64,000 nt of DNA from Comamonas terrae (GCF_001544075.1 NZ_BCNT01000017.1:1-64000); one strand, 5' to 3'; numbered from the stretch's first letter, positions 31,033 to 40,438 are shown. Translations and numbers: made by a program. The notes: generated by a model from the letters alone, not told the origin.

Positions 31033-31725
31033 ATGAGCCCACACAACGCCCCCATCATCCACCGCACGGAAGACGTGCTCGTCAGCCTGTGCAACTCCGT
31101 CTCGCGCGTGCTGCAGGTCGCCACCCAGTGCCCCATCCAGTACTCGGGCATGGTGCAGCGCATCACCAAGACCAGCCTCAAGCCCGACATCGGCTGCTTC
31201 GTGCTGATCGACGGCAGCTTCTCGGGCCTGATCATCATCAACTTCTCGGCCGATGCCGCCATGGAGCTGTACCGCAGCTACCTGCTGTCCATGGGCATGG
31301 CCGAGAGCGACCTGGCCAGCTCCTACACCTCGGACGAGGTCAGCAACGTCATGGGCGAACTCATGAACCAGGTGGTGGGCGACTTCACCAGCAAGGTGCA
31401 GCGCGAGATGCAGACCCATATCACGCAGAGCCAGCCCAAGATGATCCGCCTGAACAAGCAGGTCAACCTCAGCGTGGACGCCAACCTCGACGCCCCCGAG
31501 GCCCGCCGGGTGACCTTCTATACCGGCAACAACAACATCTTCTACCTGGAAATGGCCGTGGATCACACGGAGTTCATCAAGATCGTGGACTTCGAGCCCC
31601 AGGAAAAGCCCGATCCCGACGCGCTCATGGCCCAGGCCCAGCATGCTCCCGCCGCCGCGCCGGCGGCCGCCGTGGCCACACAGGCCGACGAAACCGACGA
31701 CCTGCTCAAGTCCCTGGGCCTCTGA
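31033..31725 (+). CDS. DUF3334 family protein
   Basis: 230 residues, cytoplasmic. The conserved core contains EDVLVSLCNSVSRVLQVATQ, KPDIGCFVLIDGSFSGLIIINFSADAAMELY and EVSNVMGELMNQVVGDFTSKV. The fold resembles CheX/CheC-type chemotaxis phosphatases (NxxxE..N pattern in NVMGELMNQ), so a signalling role is possible but unproven. The C-terminus is an Ala-rich linker ending in DDLLKSLGL. An in-frame ATG at 30991 would add 14 residues; I prefer 31033, where similarity begins. A 7-bp inverted repeat (ATCGGCC/GGCCGAT, 30949-30967) lies upstream. Confidence 0.88.
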   Translation: MSPHNAPIIHRTEDVLVSLCNSVSRVLQVATQCPIQYSGMVQRITKTSLKPDIGCFVLIDGSFSGLIIINFSADAAMELYRSYLLSMGMAESDLASSYTSDEVSNVMGELMNQVVGDFTSKVQREMQTHITQSQPKMIRLNKQVNLSVDANLDAPEARRVTFYTGNNNIFYLEMAVDHTEFIKIVDFEPQEKPDPDALMAQAQHAPAAAPAAAVATQADETDDLLKSLGL

Positions 31726-31767
31726 GCCCGCGCCTCTGAGCCCGGGCCCTTGCGCCCGCTCCCGGCC

Positions 31768-31790
31768 AAGCGACCTGCGGGTCGCTTTTT
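31768..31790 (+). terminator. intrinsic terminator after the DUF3334 gene
   Basis: The stem AAGCGACC-tgcg-GGTCGCTT is followed by a T run. Confidence 0.88.
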
Positions 31791-31853
31791 CTTTGCCTGT
31801 CCCCTTTTATGCGCCTGCCGGCATGACCCCATGGCCGACCGCGATATGCCGAT

Positions 31854-31882
31854 TGCCAAATAATTTGAATACCAACTATTTG
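31854..31882 (+). promoter_or_regulatory. candidate promoter and operator of the marR-type gene
   Basis: TTGCCA (31854-31859) and TATTTG (31877-31882) are 17 nt apart. The perfect inverted repeat CAAATA/TATTTG (31857-31862, 31877-31882) spans both boxes. A MarR protein commonly binds such a site to repress itself. The ATG at 31900 would leave a leader of only about 10 nt. Confidence 0.6.
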
Positions 31883-31899
31883 CATACCTTCGATTTTCC

Positions 31900-32385
31900 A
31901 TGACCGCACCCACGCCTACGCCGGCCGCCACGCCGCTGGAGGAGCGCCAGCGCCAGCTCATGTTCGCCATGGCAAAGGTCAACAAGCAATGGCGCCGCAC
32001 GCTGGACCGGCTGCTTGCCCCCATGGGTCTGACCCAGGCACTGTGGCTGCCGTTGCTGCACCTGGAACACGGCCACGGCCCGATGCGGCAAAAGGATCTG
32101 GCGCATTCGCTGGGCCTGGACAGCTCCTCCGTGGTGCGCCTGATCGACGGCCTGGCGGTCCAGGGCTGGGTGGAGCGCATTGACGACAGTGACCGCCGCG
32201 TCAAGCGCATCCAGCTGACCACCGCAGGCCAGGCCCAGGTGCGGGCCGTCAAGCAGGTGGTGGCCGCGGCGCGCTCCGAGGCGATGCGGGATATCGCCCC
32301 CGAAAGCGTGGACGCGGCGCTGGCGCTGCTGCAGACCCTGCTCGCGGCCATGGACGGCATGCAGCCCGAACCGCCCGGGCCGTGA
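31900..32385 (+). CDS. MarR-family transcriptional regulator
   Basis: 161 residues with the winged-helix fold: the recognition region HGPMRQKDLAHSLGLDSSSVVRLIDGL (about residues 55-80) and the wing VERIDDSDRRVKRIQLT. MarR proteins sense phenolic or drug-like ligands and usually control an adjacent transporter. Here an MFS efflux gene follows 55 bp downstream on the same strand, making a self-contained resistance unit. Confidence 0.93.
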   Translation: MTAPTPTPAATPLEERQRQLMFAMAKVNKQWRRTLDRLLAPMGLTQALWLPLLHLEHGHGPMRQKDLAHSLGLDSSSVVRLIDGLAVQGWVERIDDSDRRVKRIQLTTAGQAQVRAVKQVVAAARSEAMRDIAPESVDAALALLQTLLAAMDGMQPEPPGP

Positions 32386-32440
32386 CGGCCCCAAGGTCCC
32401 GCTTCAGACATCCCCCGTTCGCGCCCCTCACCATCGCCCC

Positions 32441-33625
32441 ATGCAAGACACCGCATCTCCTGTTCGCAAGGCTCCGCTCTGGCTGCTGGCCTGCATCACC
32501 ATCGTCGGCACCCTGGCCATGCACATGTTCATTCCGGCGCTGCCCGATGCGGCGCGCGGCTTCGGCGTGGGCCCGGGCCAGATGCAGCAGACCATCACCG
32601 TCTACATCCTGGGCATGGCGCTGGGCCAGCTGATCTACGGCCCGCTGTCGGACAGCCTGGGCCGGCGCCCCATGCTGCTCGCGGGCCTGGCCCTCTACAC
32701 GCTGGCCAGCACGGCGGCCTTTGTCGCGCCATCGGCGCCGTGGCTGATCGGCGCGCGCCTGTTCCAGGCGCTGGGCGGCTGCGCCGGCCTGGCCCTGGGC
32801 CGCGCGATCGCACGCGACACGGCTACGCCCGAAACGGCGGTCGGCACGCTGGCCCTGCTCAACCTCATCATGATGGCCGGCCCCGGCGTGGCGCCGACCA
32901 TAGGCTCGCTGGTGGATGCGGCCTGGGGCTGGCGCGCCATCTTCGCGCTGCTGGCCATACTGGGCCTGCTCACGGCCGTGAGCGTGTGGCGCATGCTGCC
33001 CGAGACCGGCCGCCCCACGGGCCAGCTGCACTGGCGCACCGTGCTTGGCGACTACCGCCGGCTGCTGGGCACGCCGCAATTCCTGGGCTTTGCCATCGGC
33101 GGCGGCTGCGCCACCACGTCAATCTATGCTTTCCTCGCGGCCGCCCCCTTCATCTTCATCGAGCAGCTGCATGCGACCAAGCCGCAGGTCGGCCTCTACC
33201 TGGGCATTCTGATGGCCGGCATGGCCGTGGGCAATGCGCTGGCGCGCCAGCTCATCAAGCGCTGGCCGCTGGAAAAGCTGATGCTGGGCGGCAATCTGCT
33301 GAGCATCGCCTGTGCGGCCCTGCTACTGGCGCTGGCGCTGCTGGGCCAGTTGGGCGTTGCCGGCGTCGTGGGCCTCATGGTGCTGTTCAGCCTGGGCTCC
33401 GGCATGACCAGCCCCGCCGCACTGAGCAAGGCCCTGGGCGTGCACGCCGATCTGACCGGCTCCGCCGCCGGCGTCTACGGCTGCACGCAGATGGTGGTGG
33501 GCGGCCTGTGCACGCTGGGCGCCAGCCTGGGCGGCAACCCGGCCCTGTCAGCCTTTGCCGTGCTCTTCATCGCAGGCAGCATCGGCCAGATGGGTTTTCG
33601 CGCCGCCCTGCGCCTGGGCCGATGA
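32441..33625 (+). CDS. MFS multidrug efflux transporter, Bcr/CflA type
   Basis: 394 residues with twelve hydrophobic helices. Loop 2-3 carries the MFS signature GPLSDSLGRRPMLLAG, and an early MFIPALPDAARGFG is typical of drug/proton antiporters of the Bcr/CflA subfamily. It probably exports a toxic compound sensed by the upstream MarR protein. Its 3' end overlaps the convergent SulP gene by 78 bp. Confidence 0.92.
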   Translation: MQDTASPVRKAPLWLLACITIVGTLAMHMFIPALPDAARGFGVGPGQMQQTITVYILGMALGQLIYGPLSDSLGRRPMLLAGLALYTLASTAAFVAPSAPWLIGARLFQALGGCAGLALGRAIARDTATPETAVGTLALLNLIMMAGPGVAPTIGSLVDAAWGWRAIFALLAILGLLTAVSVWRMLPETGRPTGQLHWRTVLGDYRRLLGTPQFLGFAIGGGCATTSIYAFLAAAPFIFIEQLHATKPQVGLYLGILMAGMAVGNALARQLIKRWPLEKLMLGGNLLSIACAALLLALALLGQLGVAGVVGLMVLFSLGSGMTSPAALSKALGVHADLTGSAAGVYGCTQMVVGGLCTLGASLGGNPALSAFAVLFIAGSIGQMGFRAALRLGR

Positions 33626-35302
33626 GGCGCCGGATGCCGGCGCCTGCGCCCGCAGCCATGGCCTGACCGCATCGTCCACGCTCCAGGCCGCGTAGGCACT
33701 GGTTTGCAGCCCTGGCGGCTGCACGCGCGCCAGCAGTTCGCGCACGGCATCCTTGGTGCGCGCCAGCACCAGCGGCAGCCCCTGCCGCTGCATCTGCGCG
33801 GCAAACTCGGCCAGCGCCTCCAGGCTGGTGCCGTCGAGGTCGGGCGACTCCTCCAGGCTCAGCACCACGGCGCGCAGGCCTGCGCCGTCCTTTTCGTCCT
33901 TTTCATTCTTTTGTCCGCTCATCGCATCCACGCGCTCGCGGATGGCGGCAAAGATCGCATCGGCATTGCCGAAGAACAGCGGCGCCTCGGGCCGGGCGAT
34001 CAGCAGGCCCGGCACCGCCACCGCCTCGGGATGGCGCGCGGTGTCCACATAGTCGCGCGACTGCGCCAGCTGCCCCAGCCAGCTCACGCGCGGCTCGGCA
34101 AAGCGCTTGAGCAGCATGGCGATGCTGACCGCGATGGCCAGCAGCAATCCGTCGAGCACGCCCAGCAGGATCACCGCCACGAAGGCCGCCAGCACGACGA
34201 AGCGGTCGCGCTTCCAGTCGAAGTACGGCCGCACCACCGCAGGGTTGAGCGTATGGGCCACGGCATGGATGACGATGGCCGCCAGCAGCGGCTCGGGAAT
34301 GCGCTCCATCCACGGCAGCAGCTGCCACACCAGCAGGCCCACCACGGCGCAGGCGATTAGGCCCGCGGCCTTGCTGCGCGCGCCCGCCACCTCGTTGGCC
34401 GAGCTGGCCGAATACCCGGCCCCCACCGGCATGCCCTGGAACAGCGCCGACAGCGCATTGGCCGCGCCCAGCGCCAGCAGGTCGCGGTTGGGCGAGACCG
34501 CATCGCCATGGCGCAGCGCCAGGCTGCGGATGGAGCTGTACGACTCGGCATACAGGATCAGCGCCAGCGCCATGGCCAGCTGGCCCGCGCGCAGCCAGTC
34601 GGCCAGTGCCAGATCCGGCACTTCGGGCCGGCTGCCGCCCAGGGCCAGCGAGCCCACGGCCTTGATGCCCCATAGCCCGCAATAGCCCAGCGCATCGAGC
34701 GCAATGCCGGCCGCGATCACCAGCAATGCCCCCGGCACCGCCTTCCACCGCCCGAGCAGGCGCAGCACCAGCAGCGCCGCCAGCATCATCGCTAGGCCCT
34801 GCGGATTCCACTGCCGCCACTGGCCCAGCAGATCCCAGGCATAGCGCAGGAAATCGCTGTGCTGCGGATGCACGCCCACCGCCACCGGCAGCTGCTTGAC
34901 CACGATGGTCAGCGCCAGCCCCAGCGCAAAGCCGCGCAGCACGGGCTTGGCGATGAACTGCGAGACCGCGCCCAGCCGCGCCAGCCCGGCCAGCGCGAAG
35001 ATCACCCCGGCCATCAGCACCATGGCCACGCCCATCAGGTGGCGCTGCGCCTCGCTCACATGCAGCACCGAGGCCATGGCGGCCGCCAGCACCGCGGCCG
35101 CCGACGAAGTGGACGAGACGATGGCAAAGCGGCTGCTGCCCAGCAGCCCGTAGGCCAGCAGGCCGGCGAACAGCGCCATCACGCCGGCCTGCGGCGGCAG
35201 GCCGGCAATGCCCGCATAGGCCACGGCCTCGGGCAGCAGCAGACCGGCGATCGACAGCCCGGCCACCCAGTCCGCCCCGGCCGGCAAAGCAGGCGCGCGC
35301 AT
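33548..35302 (-). CDS. SulP/SLC26 family anion transporter with STAS domain
   Basis: 584 residues. The membrane part begins with WVAGLSIAGLLLPEAVAYAGIAGLPPQAG split over helix 1-2 and holds the family motif GMPVGAGYSASSANEVAGARSK, with 10-12 helices. A cytoplasmic STAS domain follows (about residues 450-560, AVVLSLEESPDLDGTSLEALAEF). These proteins move sulfate, bicarbonate or other anions; the substrate is not evident. I start at MRAPALPAGADW, directly after the ParBc_2 gene stop, so the two are translationally coupled. The C-terminus overlaps the MFS gene. Confidence 0.92.
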   Translation of the reverse strand: MRAPALPAGADWVAGLSIAGLLLPEAVAYAGIAGLPPQAGVMALFAGLLAYGLLGSSRFAIVSSTSSAAAVLAAAMASVLHVSEAQRHLMGVAMVLMAGVIFALAGLARLGAVSQFIAKPVLRGFALGLALTIVVKQLPVAVGVHPQHSDFLRYAWDLLGQWRQWNPQGLAMMLAALLVLRLLGRWKAVPGALLVIAAGIALDALGYCGLWGIKAVGSLALGGSRPEVPDLALADWLRAGQLAMALALILYAESYSSIRSLALRHGDAVSPNRDLLALGAANALSALFQGMPVGAGYSASSANEVAGARSKAAGLIACAVVGLLVWQLLPWMERIPEPLLAAIVIHAVAHTLNPAVVRPYFDWKRDRFVVLAAFVAVILLGVLDGLLLAIAVSIAMLLKRFAEPRVSWLGQLAQSRDYVDTARHPEAVAVPGLLIARPEAPLFFGNADAIFAAIRERVDAMSGQKNEKDEKDGAGLRAVVLSLEESPDLDGTSLEALAEFAAQMQRQGLPLVLARTKDAVRELLARVQPPGLQTSAYAAWSVDDAVRPWLRAQAPASGASSAQAQGGAKTHLADAACDEEHGKG

Positions 35303-35303
35303 C

Positions 35304-35948
35304 TCAGGCCCCGGGAGCCACGGGAGCCTCCACGCCGGACCAGCCGGGCAGAAAGCGCGCCCTGGGGCTGCGCGCCAGGGCCACGGCGGACACGACCGCA
35401 GATTCGGGCAGGCCCTGGCCGCCCGCGCTGCGCAGCGCCGCCTTGTCGAAATGCGGCCGGAAGAAATCGGCCCACAGGAATTCGGCAAACGGCGCCGCAT
35501 CCTTGGCGTAGCCGCCGGCCTTGCGCACCTCGCCGGCCAGGCTGCGGTAGGGATCGTCCTTGAGCTGCGACAGGCGCCTGGGGATGGACGCGAACTCGTG
35601 GCGCCGGCCTTTTTCGTCGTACGGATGCGCCCAGTGGTGGAACTCCATCAGCCGCCAGAACATGTCGGGCTCCACGTCGCTGAAGTCGGCCAGCTGCATT
35701 ACCCAGACATTCGCCACCTGCTCCTGCGTCAGTGCCTGGCCCAGGTGGTGGTGGTCGACGATGAAAAAGCGCCCGCGCGGCCCGCGCACCGCGGGGAACC
35801 AGTGGCTTTGCAGCAGCTTGTCGCGCGCCTTGGGCTTGAGCTGCGCCCATTGCGCGCGCTTGACGGCCACCTCGGCCGCGCCCACCGTCATCTGCGTGGG
35901 CCGCAGATCGGCCAGGGCGGCCTGCTCCATATGCTGCTGTGCGGGCAT
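35304..35948 (-). CDS. ParB-like (ParBc_2) protein
   Basis: 214 residues of the putative ParB-like nuclease family PF08857: an N-terminal strand ADLRPTQMTVGAAEVAVKR, then FFIVDHHHLGQALTQEQV with a His-rich segment, then a C-terminal helical region with FHHWAHPYDEKG. Unlike chromosome-partition ParB it has no helix-turn-helix. I start at 35948 because GGAGA lies 6 nt before it; ATG 35954 is too close to that site. Its stop is 1 bp before the SulP start, so the pair forms one unit whose functional link is unknown. Confidence 0.82.
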   Translation of the reverse strand: MPAQQHMEQAALADLRPTQMTVGAAEVAVKRAQWAQLKPKARDKLLQSHWFPAVRGPRGRFFIVDHHHLGQALTQEQVANVWVMQLADFSDVEPDMFWRLMEFHHWAHPYDEKGRRHEFASIPRRLSQLKDDPYRSLAGEVRKAGGYAKDAAPFAEFLWADFFRPHFDKAALRSAGGQGLPESAVVSAVALARSPRARFLPGWSGVEAPVAPGA

Positions 35949-36033
35949 GCGCATCTCCAGGAAACCAGCGATGCGCCATTGTGGGCCTGCCCGCCGCCGC
36001 CCGCAGCAGGCCTTGCGCGAATGCGCCTCTCGC

Positions 36034-37425
36034 CTACAGATTGCCCACCATGTGCTCGGGCACCACCCACTGGTCGAACTGCTCGGCCGTGACGTGGCCG
36101 CTGGCAATGGCCGCCTCGCGCAGGCTGGAGCCCTCCTTGTGCGCCTTCTTGGCGATGAAGGCGGCCTTGTCGTAGCCGATGTGGGTGTTGAGCGCCGTCA
36201 CCAGCATCAGCGAGCGGCCGACCAGCTCCTCAATGCGCGCGCGGTTGGGCTCGATGCCCACGGCGCAGTGGTCGTTGAAGCTGACCATGCCGTCGGCCAG
36301 CAGGCGCACGCTCTGCAAAAAGTTGTGCGCCACCAGCGGGCGGAACACGTTCAGCTCGAAGTTGCCCGAAGCGCCGCCGAAGTTGATGGCCACGTCGTTG
36401 CCGAAGACCTGGGCGCACAGCATGGTCATGGCCTCGCACTGCGTGGGATTGACCTTGCCGGGCATGATGGACGAGCCGGGCTCGTTCTCGGGGATGGAGA
36501 GCTCGCCCAGGCCGCTGCGCGGGCCCGAGGCCAGCCAGCGCACGTCGTTGGCGATCTTCATCAGGCTGGCCGCCAGCGTCTTGAGCGCACCGTGCGCGGC
36601 CACCAGCGCGTCGCACGAGGCCAGCGATTCGAACTTGTTCGGCGAGGTGACGAAGGGGTAGCCGGTGATGGCCGCCAGCTCCCGGGCCACGCCTTCGGCA
36701 TAGCCCTTGGGCGCATTCAGCCCCGTGCCCACGGCCGTGCCGCCCAGCGCCAGCTCGTACAGGTGGGGCAGCGCATGGCGCACATGCCGCTCGCCATGCG
36801 CCAGCTGCGCCACCCAGCCCGAGATTTCCTGGCCCAGCGTCAGCGGCGTGGCATCCTGCAGATGGGTGCGGCCGATCTTGACGATGTCGGCAAAGGCGCC
36901 GCTCTTGGCCTGCAGCGTCTTGCGCAGCTTGGCGATCGCCGGCAGCAGCCGGCTCTCGATGGCGGTGACGGCCGCCACGTGCATGGCCGTGGGATAGACG
37001 TCGTTGCTGGACTGGCTCTTGTTCACGTCGTCGTTGGGATGCACCAGGCGCGCTTCGCCGCGCTCGCCGCCCAGCAGCTCGCTGGCACGGTTGGCCAGCA
37101 CCTCGTTGACATTCATGTTGGTCTGCGTGCCCGACCCCGTCTGCCACACCACCAGGGGGAATTCATCGGGGTGCCTGCCGGCGATGACTTCGTCCGCGGC
37201 CGCGACGATGGCGCGGGCCTTCTTCTCCTCCAGCAGGCCCAGGTGGTGGTTCACGGTGGCCGAGGCCTTCTTCACCTGCGCCAGCGCATGGATGATCTCG
37301 CGCGGCTGCCGCTCGCCGCTGATGTCGAAGTTCTGCAGCGAGCGCTGCGTCTGCGCGCCCCAGAGCTGGCGGGCGGGCACGTCGATGAAGCCGAACGTGT
37401 CTTTTTCCTGGCGGGTTGCTGTCAT
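36034..37425 (-). CDS. fumC: class II fumarate hydratase (iron-independent)
   Basis: 463 residues, homotetrameric fumarase of the aspartase/fumarase superfamily. Conserved regions are visible: [32 protein letters not shown] and the signature [15 protein letters not shown] (around residue 318). It interconverts fumarate and malate and tolerates oxygen and superoxide. AAGGAG precedes the ATG. It is divergent from a class I fumarase gene, separated by a 366-bp regulatory region. Confidence 0.97.
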   Translation of the reverse strand: MTATRQEKDTFGFIDVPARQLWGAQTQRSLQNFDISGERQPREIIHALAQVKKASATVNHHLGLLEEKKARAIVAAADEVIAGRHPDEFPLVVWQTGSGTQTNMNVNEVLANRASELLGGERGEARLVHPNDDVNKSQSSNDVYPTAMHVAAVTAIESRLLPAIAKLRKTLQAKSGAFADIVKIGRTHLQDATPLTLGQEISGWVAQLAHGERHVRHALPHLYELALGGTAVGTGLNAPKGYAEGVARELAAITGYPFVTSPNKFESLASCDALVAAHGALKTLAASLMKIANDVRWLASGPRSGLGELSIPENEPGSSIMPGKVNPTQCEAMTMLCAQVFGNDVAINFGGASGNFELNVFRPLVAHNFLQSVRLLADGMVSFNDHCAVGIEPNRARIEELVGRSLMLVTALNTHIGYDKAAFIAKKAHKEGSSLREAAIASGHVTAEQFDQWVVPEHMVGNL

Positions 37426-37791
37426 GGGAATTCACTCCTTGCAATACAACGCGGTGCAGCTGGCTGGAACAAGGGTCTGGCTGCCGTGGGCCGCAAACAA
37501 AAGGCGGCCGGCCCCTGGAGCGCATGGACGCCCGGGCCGGCACACCCGGAAACCGGACCATGCTAGCGCAGTGCGGCAATCTGCCTGCCGGCATGGGAAA
37601 GGGCCGGGCGCCATCCCCTGGGATGAGCGGAGAGCGCGCACCGCCTGCGCAGGCGCCATGCCGCAATCCGCGGCAACCCAGGTCATATATAAGACTAGTC
37701 GGTTTTAGCCTGCATGAACCGGCGCTTGAGCCGATAATGAACAGGTTTACCGCGCCCCCAGCGCAAAGTTTGCAACCCGAGAAGCTTCACG
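37426..37791. other. divergent regulatory region between the two fumarase genes
   Basis: It has no gene. The half near the class I gene is AT-richer, with a TATATAAG stretch next to the palindrome GACTAGTC (37693-37700) and a GATAAT hexamer at 37733-37738 that could be the -10 of the class I gene. I could not identify matching -35 boxes or a known regulator site. Confidence 0.5.
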
Positions 37792-39345
37792 ATGACCACC
37801 TCCATCCGCCAGCAGGACCTGATCGATTCGATCGCAGGCGCCCTCCAGTACATCAGCTACTACCACACGCCCGACTTCATCCAGCATCTGGCCCGCGCCT
37901 ACGAGCGCGAGCAGAGCCCGGCGGCCAAGGATGCGATGGCCCAGATCCTGACCAACTCCAAGATGAGCGCCACCGGCCAGCGCCCCATCTGCCAGGACAC
38001 CGGCATCGTCAACGTGTTCCTCAAGGTGGGCATGGACGTCAGGTGGGAAGGTTTCACCATGGGCCTGGAAGACGCCATCAACGAAGGCGTGCGCCGCGGC
38101 TACAACCACCCCGACAACACGCTGCGCGCCTCCGTCGTGGCGGACCCCCAGTTCGCCCGCAAGAACACCAAGGACAACACGCCTGCCGTCATCAACGTGC
38201 AGATCGTGCCCGGCGACAAGCTGGACGTGACCGTGGCGGCCAAGGGCGGCGGCTCGGAAAACAAGTCCAAGATGATCATGATGAATCCCAGCGACAACCT
38301 GGTCGACTGGGTGCTCAAGACCGTTCCCACCATGGGCGCAGGCTGGTGCCCCCCGGGCATGCTGGGCATCGGCATCGGCGGCACCGCCGAGAAGGCCGTG
38401 CTGCTGGCCAAGGAAAGCCTGATGGAAGACCTCAACATGTACGAGCTGCAGCAGAAGGCCGCCCGCGGCGAGAAGCTGGACCAGGTCGAGGAACTGCGCC
38501 TGGAACTGTACGAGAAGGTCAATGCCCTGGGCATCGGCGCGCAGGGCCTGGGCGGCCTGACCACGGTGCTGGACGTCAAGATCAACATGTACCCCACGCA
38601 CGCGGCCTCCAAGCCCGTGGCCATGATCCCCAACTGCGCCGCCACGCGCCATGCCCATTTCGTGATGGACGGCTCCGGCCCCGTGTACCTGGAAGCGCCC
38701 TCGCTGGACCTGTGGCCCAGGATCGACTGGGCGCCCGACTACAACAAGTCCAAGAAGGTCGACCTCAACACCCTGACCAAGGAAGAAGTGGCCAGCTGGA
38801 AGCCCGGCGACACGCTGCTGCTCAACGGCAAGATGCTCACCGGCCGCGACGCCGCGCACAAGCGCATCCAGGACATGCTGGCCAAGGGCGAGAAGCTGCC
38901 CGTGGACTTCACCAACCGCGTGATCTACTACGTGGGCCCCGTGGACCCCGTGCGCGACGAGGTCGTCGGCCCCGCCGGCCCGACCACCGCCACCCGCATG
39001 GACAAGTTCACCGACATGATGCTGTCGCAGACGGGCCTGATCGCCATGATCGGCAAGTCCGAGCGCGGCCCGGTCGCCATCGAGGCCATCAAGAACCACA
39101 AGAGCGCCTACCTGATGGCCGTGGGCGGCGCCGCCTACCTGGTCTCCAAGGCCATCAAGGCGGCCAAGGTCGTGGGCTTCGAGGACCTGGGCATGGAAGC
39201 CATCTACGAGTTCGACGTGGTCGACATGCCCGTGACCGTGGCCGTGGATGCCGGCGGCACCAGCGCCCACATCACCGGCCCCGCGATCTGGAAGGACAAG
39301 ATCGCGACCGGCGAATTCAAGGGCATCGAAGTGGCATCGGCCTGA
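37792..39345 (+). CDS. fumA: class I fumarate hydratase (iron-sulfur)
   Basis: 517 residues, single-chain class I fumarase with fused alpha and beta domains. The [4Fe-4S] ligands are the Cys in RPICQDTG (about residue 67), GAGWCPPGMLGIGIGGTAEK and IPNCAATRHAHF. The C-terminal beta domain begins around 330 and includes NRVIYYVGPVDPVRDEVVGPAGPTTATRMD. The cluster is oxygen-labile, so having fumC opposite gives one isozyme for iron-replete and one for oxidative or iron-poor conditions. Confidence 0.95.
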   Translation: MTTSIRQQDLIDSIAGALQYISYYHTPDFIQHLARAYEREQSPAAKDAMAQILTNSKMSATGQRPICQDTGIVNVFLKVGMDVRWEGFTMGLEDAINEGVRRGYNHPDNTLRASVVADPQFARKNTKDNTPAVINVQIVPGDKLDVTVAAKGGGSENKSKMIMMNPSDNLVDWVLKTVPTMGAGWCPPGMLGIGIGGTAEKAVLLAKESLMEDLNMYELQQKAARGEKLDQVEELRLELYEKVNALGIGAQGLGGLTTVLDVKINMYPTHAASKPVAMIPNCAATRHAHFVMDGSGPVYLEAPSLDLWPRIDWAPDYNKSKKVDLNTLTKEEVASWKPGDTLLLNGKMLTGRDAAHKRIQDMLAKGEKLPVDFTNRVIYYVGPVDPVRDEVVGPAGPTTATRMDKFTDMMLSQTGLIAMIGKSERGPVAIEAIKNHKSAYLMAVGGAAYLVSKAIKAAKVVGFEDLGMEAIYEFDVVDMPVTVAVDAGGTSAHITGPAIWKDKIATGEFKGIEVASA

Positions 39346-39367
39346 AGCCTTCGCTGACTGGCAGGAG

Positions 39368-39389
39368 AAACCGCCTTCGGGCGGTTTTT
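39368..39389 (+). terminator. intrinsic terminator after the class I fumarase gene
   Basis: The stem AAACCGCC-ttcg-GGCGGTTT, with a stable tetraloop, is followed by a T run. Confidence 0.93.
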
Positions 39390-39531
39390 CTTTGGCGGCG
39401 GCACAAGGCTCCAGCTGTTTTTTTACAACCTGATCCAATAGCTGAGATGCTCTATCTCACAAAAATAGGGTTAAAAATTCATTCGTGCTGGACCTGTTCA
39501 TGTTCGACTTAATTTGATTCGGAGGCTCTCT

Positions 39532-40032
39532 ATGGATATCACCATAGAAGAAATTGTGGCGTACTGGACCAACCGTAGATCAGAGGTCGGAATGGCAGTC
39601 GACTGGACCGAAGCTCATCTCCTTTGCTGGCGTTGCGCTCACAAGCGCAATCTTCAACGCTGCCACATAGTGCCTCGCTCGTTGGGCGGCTCGGATCAAC
39701 CAGAGAATTTAGTGCTTCTTTGCAAGCAGTGCCATACAGAGGCTCCGAATGTCGCCGACTCGGAGTTCATGTGGACATGGCTGAAAGCTCATGCAGTGCC
39801 TTACTACGGATCTTATTGGCAGCTCCGTGGTCTTCAAGAGTATGAATTTGTCTTCGGCACAAAACCGTTCAAGGATTTGGACTCCTTACCCGATTTTGAG
39901 GATCAGCTGAAAGCGATGGCCAAGGAGCTTTCAGGAACGACGAGCACGCACTGGGGACAAGGAAAACTAAATCCTTCGACGGTTGCATGGCTCATTCACC
40001 AAGTTGAGCAGCGCCTTGCAAAAGCGAAATAG
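39532..40032 (+). CDS. HNH endonuclease, AT-richer than its neighbours
   Basis: 166 residues. The HNH core (about 28-75) has CWRC, then the catalytic segment LQRCHIVPRSLGGSDQPENL and the second zinc knuckle LLCKQCHTEA, so a zinc-stabilised beta-beta-alpha-metal nuclease is likely. The C-terminal half, with several Trp and Tyr, is not recognised. The ATG at 39532 has GGAGG 7 nt upstream. Base composition and codon use are clearly lower in GC than the flanks, a sign of transfer. It is a lone gene, so it could be a restriction remnant, a selfish nuclease or a defence component. Confidence 0.85.
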   Translation: MDITIEEIVAYWTNRRSEVGMAVDWTEAHLLCWRCAHKRNLQRCHIVPRSLGGSDQPENLVLLCKQCHTEAPNVADSEFMWTWLKAHAVPYYGSYWQLRGLQEYEFVFGTKPFKDLDSLPDFEDQLKAMAKELSGTTSTHWGQGKLNPSTVAWLIHQVEQRLAKAK

Positions 40033-40115
40033 CTTTCAAATAGAAAAATGACAAGGAACACAAGTCCGTCAAGAGTACTGGCCTCAGCTTTCGTCACGAA
40101 AATCTGAACACTTAA

Positions 40116-40388
40116 CTAGGGCAGTCCACCGATAAACCGGACGAGGCGCATTTTCTGCACCTGAACCTGCATGGCCACCTGTAGTTCCTGACCTATGCAG
40201 ACCCGCAGCATCCGTTGCTGGCGGCCCATTCATACCTGCTGGTGGTCAGTAAGACCCGCTTTCAGTGGCTCAAGCTCCTGCGGTTCCTTGCCACCACGCG
40301 AAGTCCGCAGCCCCGTGAAACCATGCCAAGGAAGGCATTCCCATCGGCGCCGACAGACATTGGCGACCTCAAGGCCTTCAGGCGTTAG
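40116..40388 (+). pseudogene. probable gene remnant with in-frame stop
   Basis: One frame reads through protein-like sequence (DEAHFLHLNLHGHL, stop at 40182-40184, FLTYADPQHPLLAAHSYLLV, then FQWLKLLRFLATT) and ends at TAG 40386-40388. It has no start codon or ribosome site. The family is not recognised. It occupies most of the 406-bp gap between the HNH gene and the GFA gene. Confidence 0.4.
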
Positions 40389-40438
40389 GATTTTCGGATC
40401 TGCACGCAGTGCAGCCTACCCGTTTCGAGGAGATGAGC

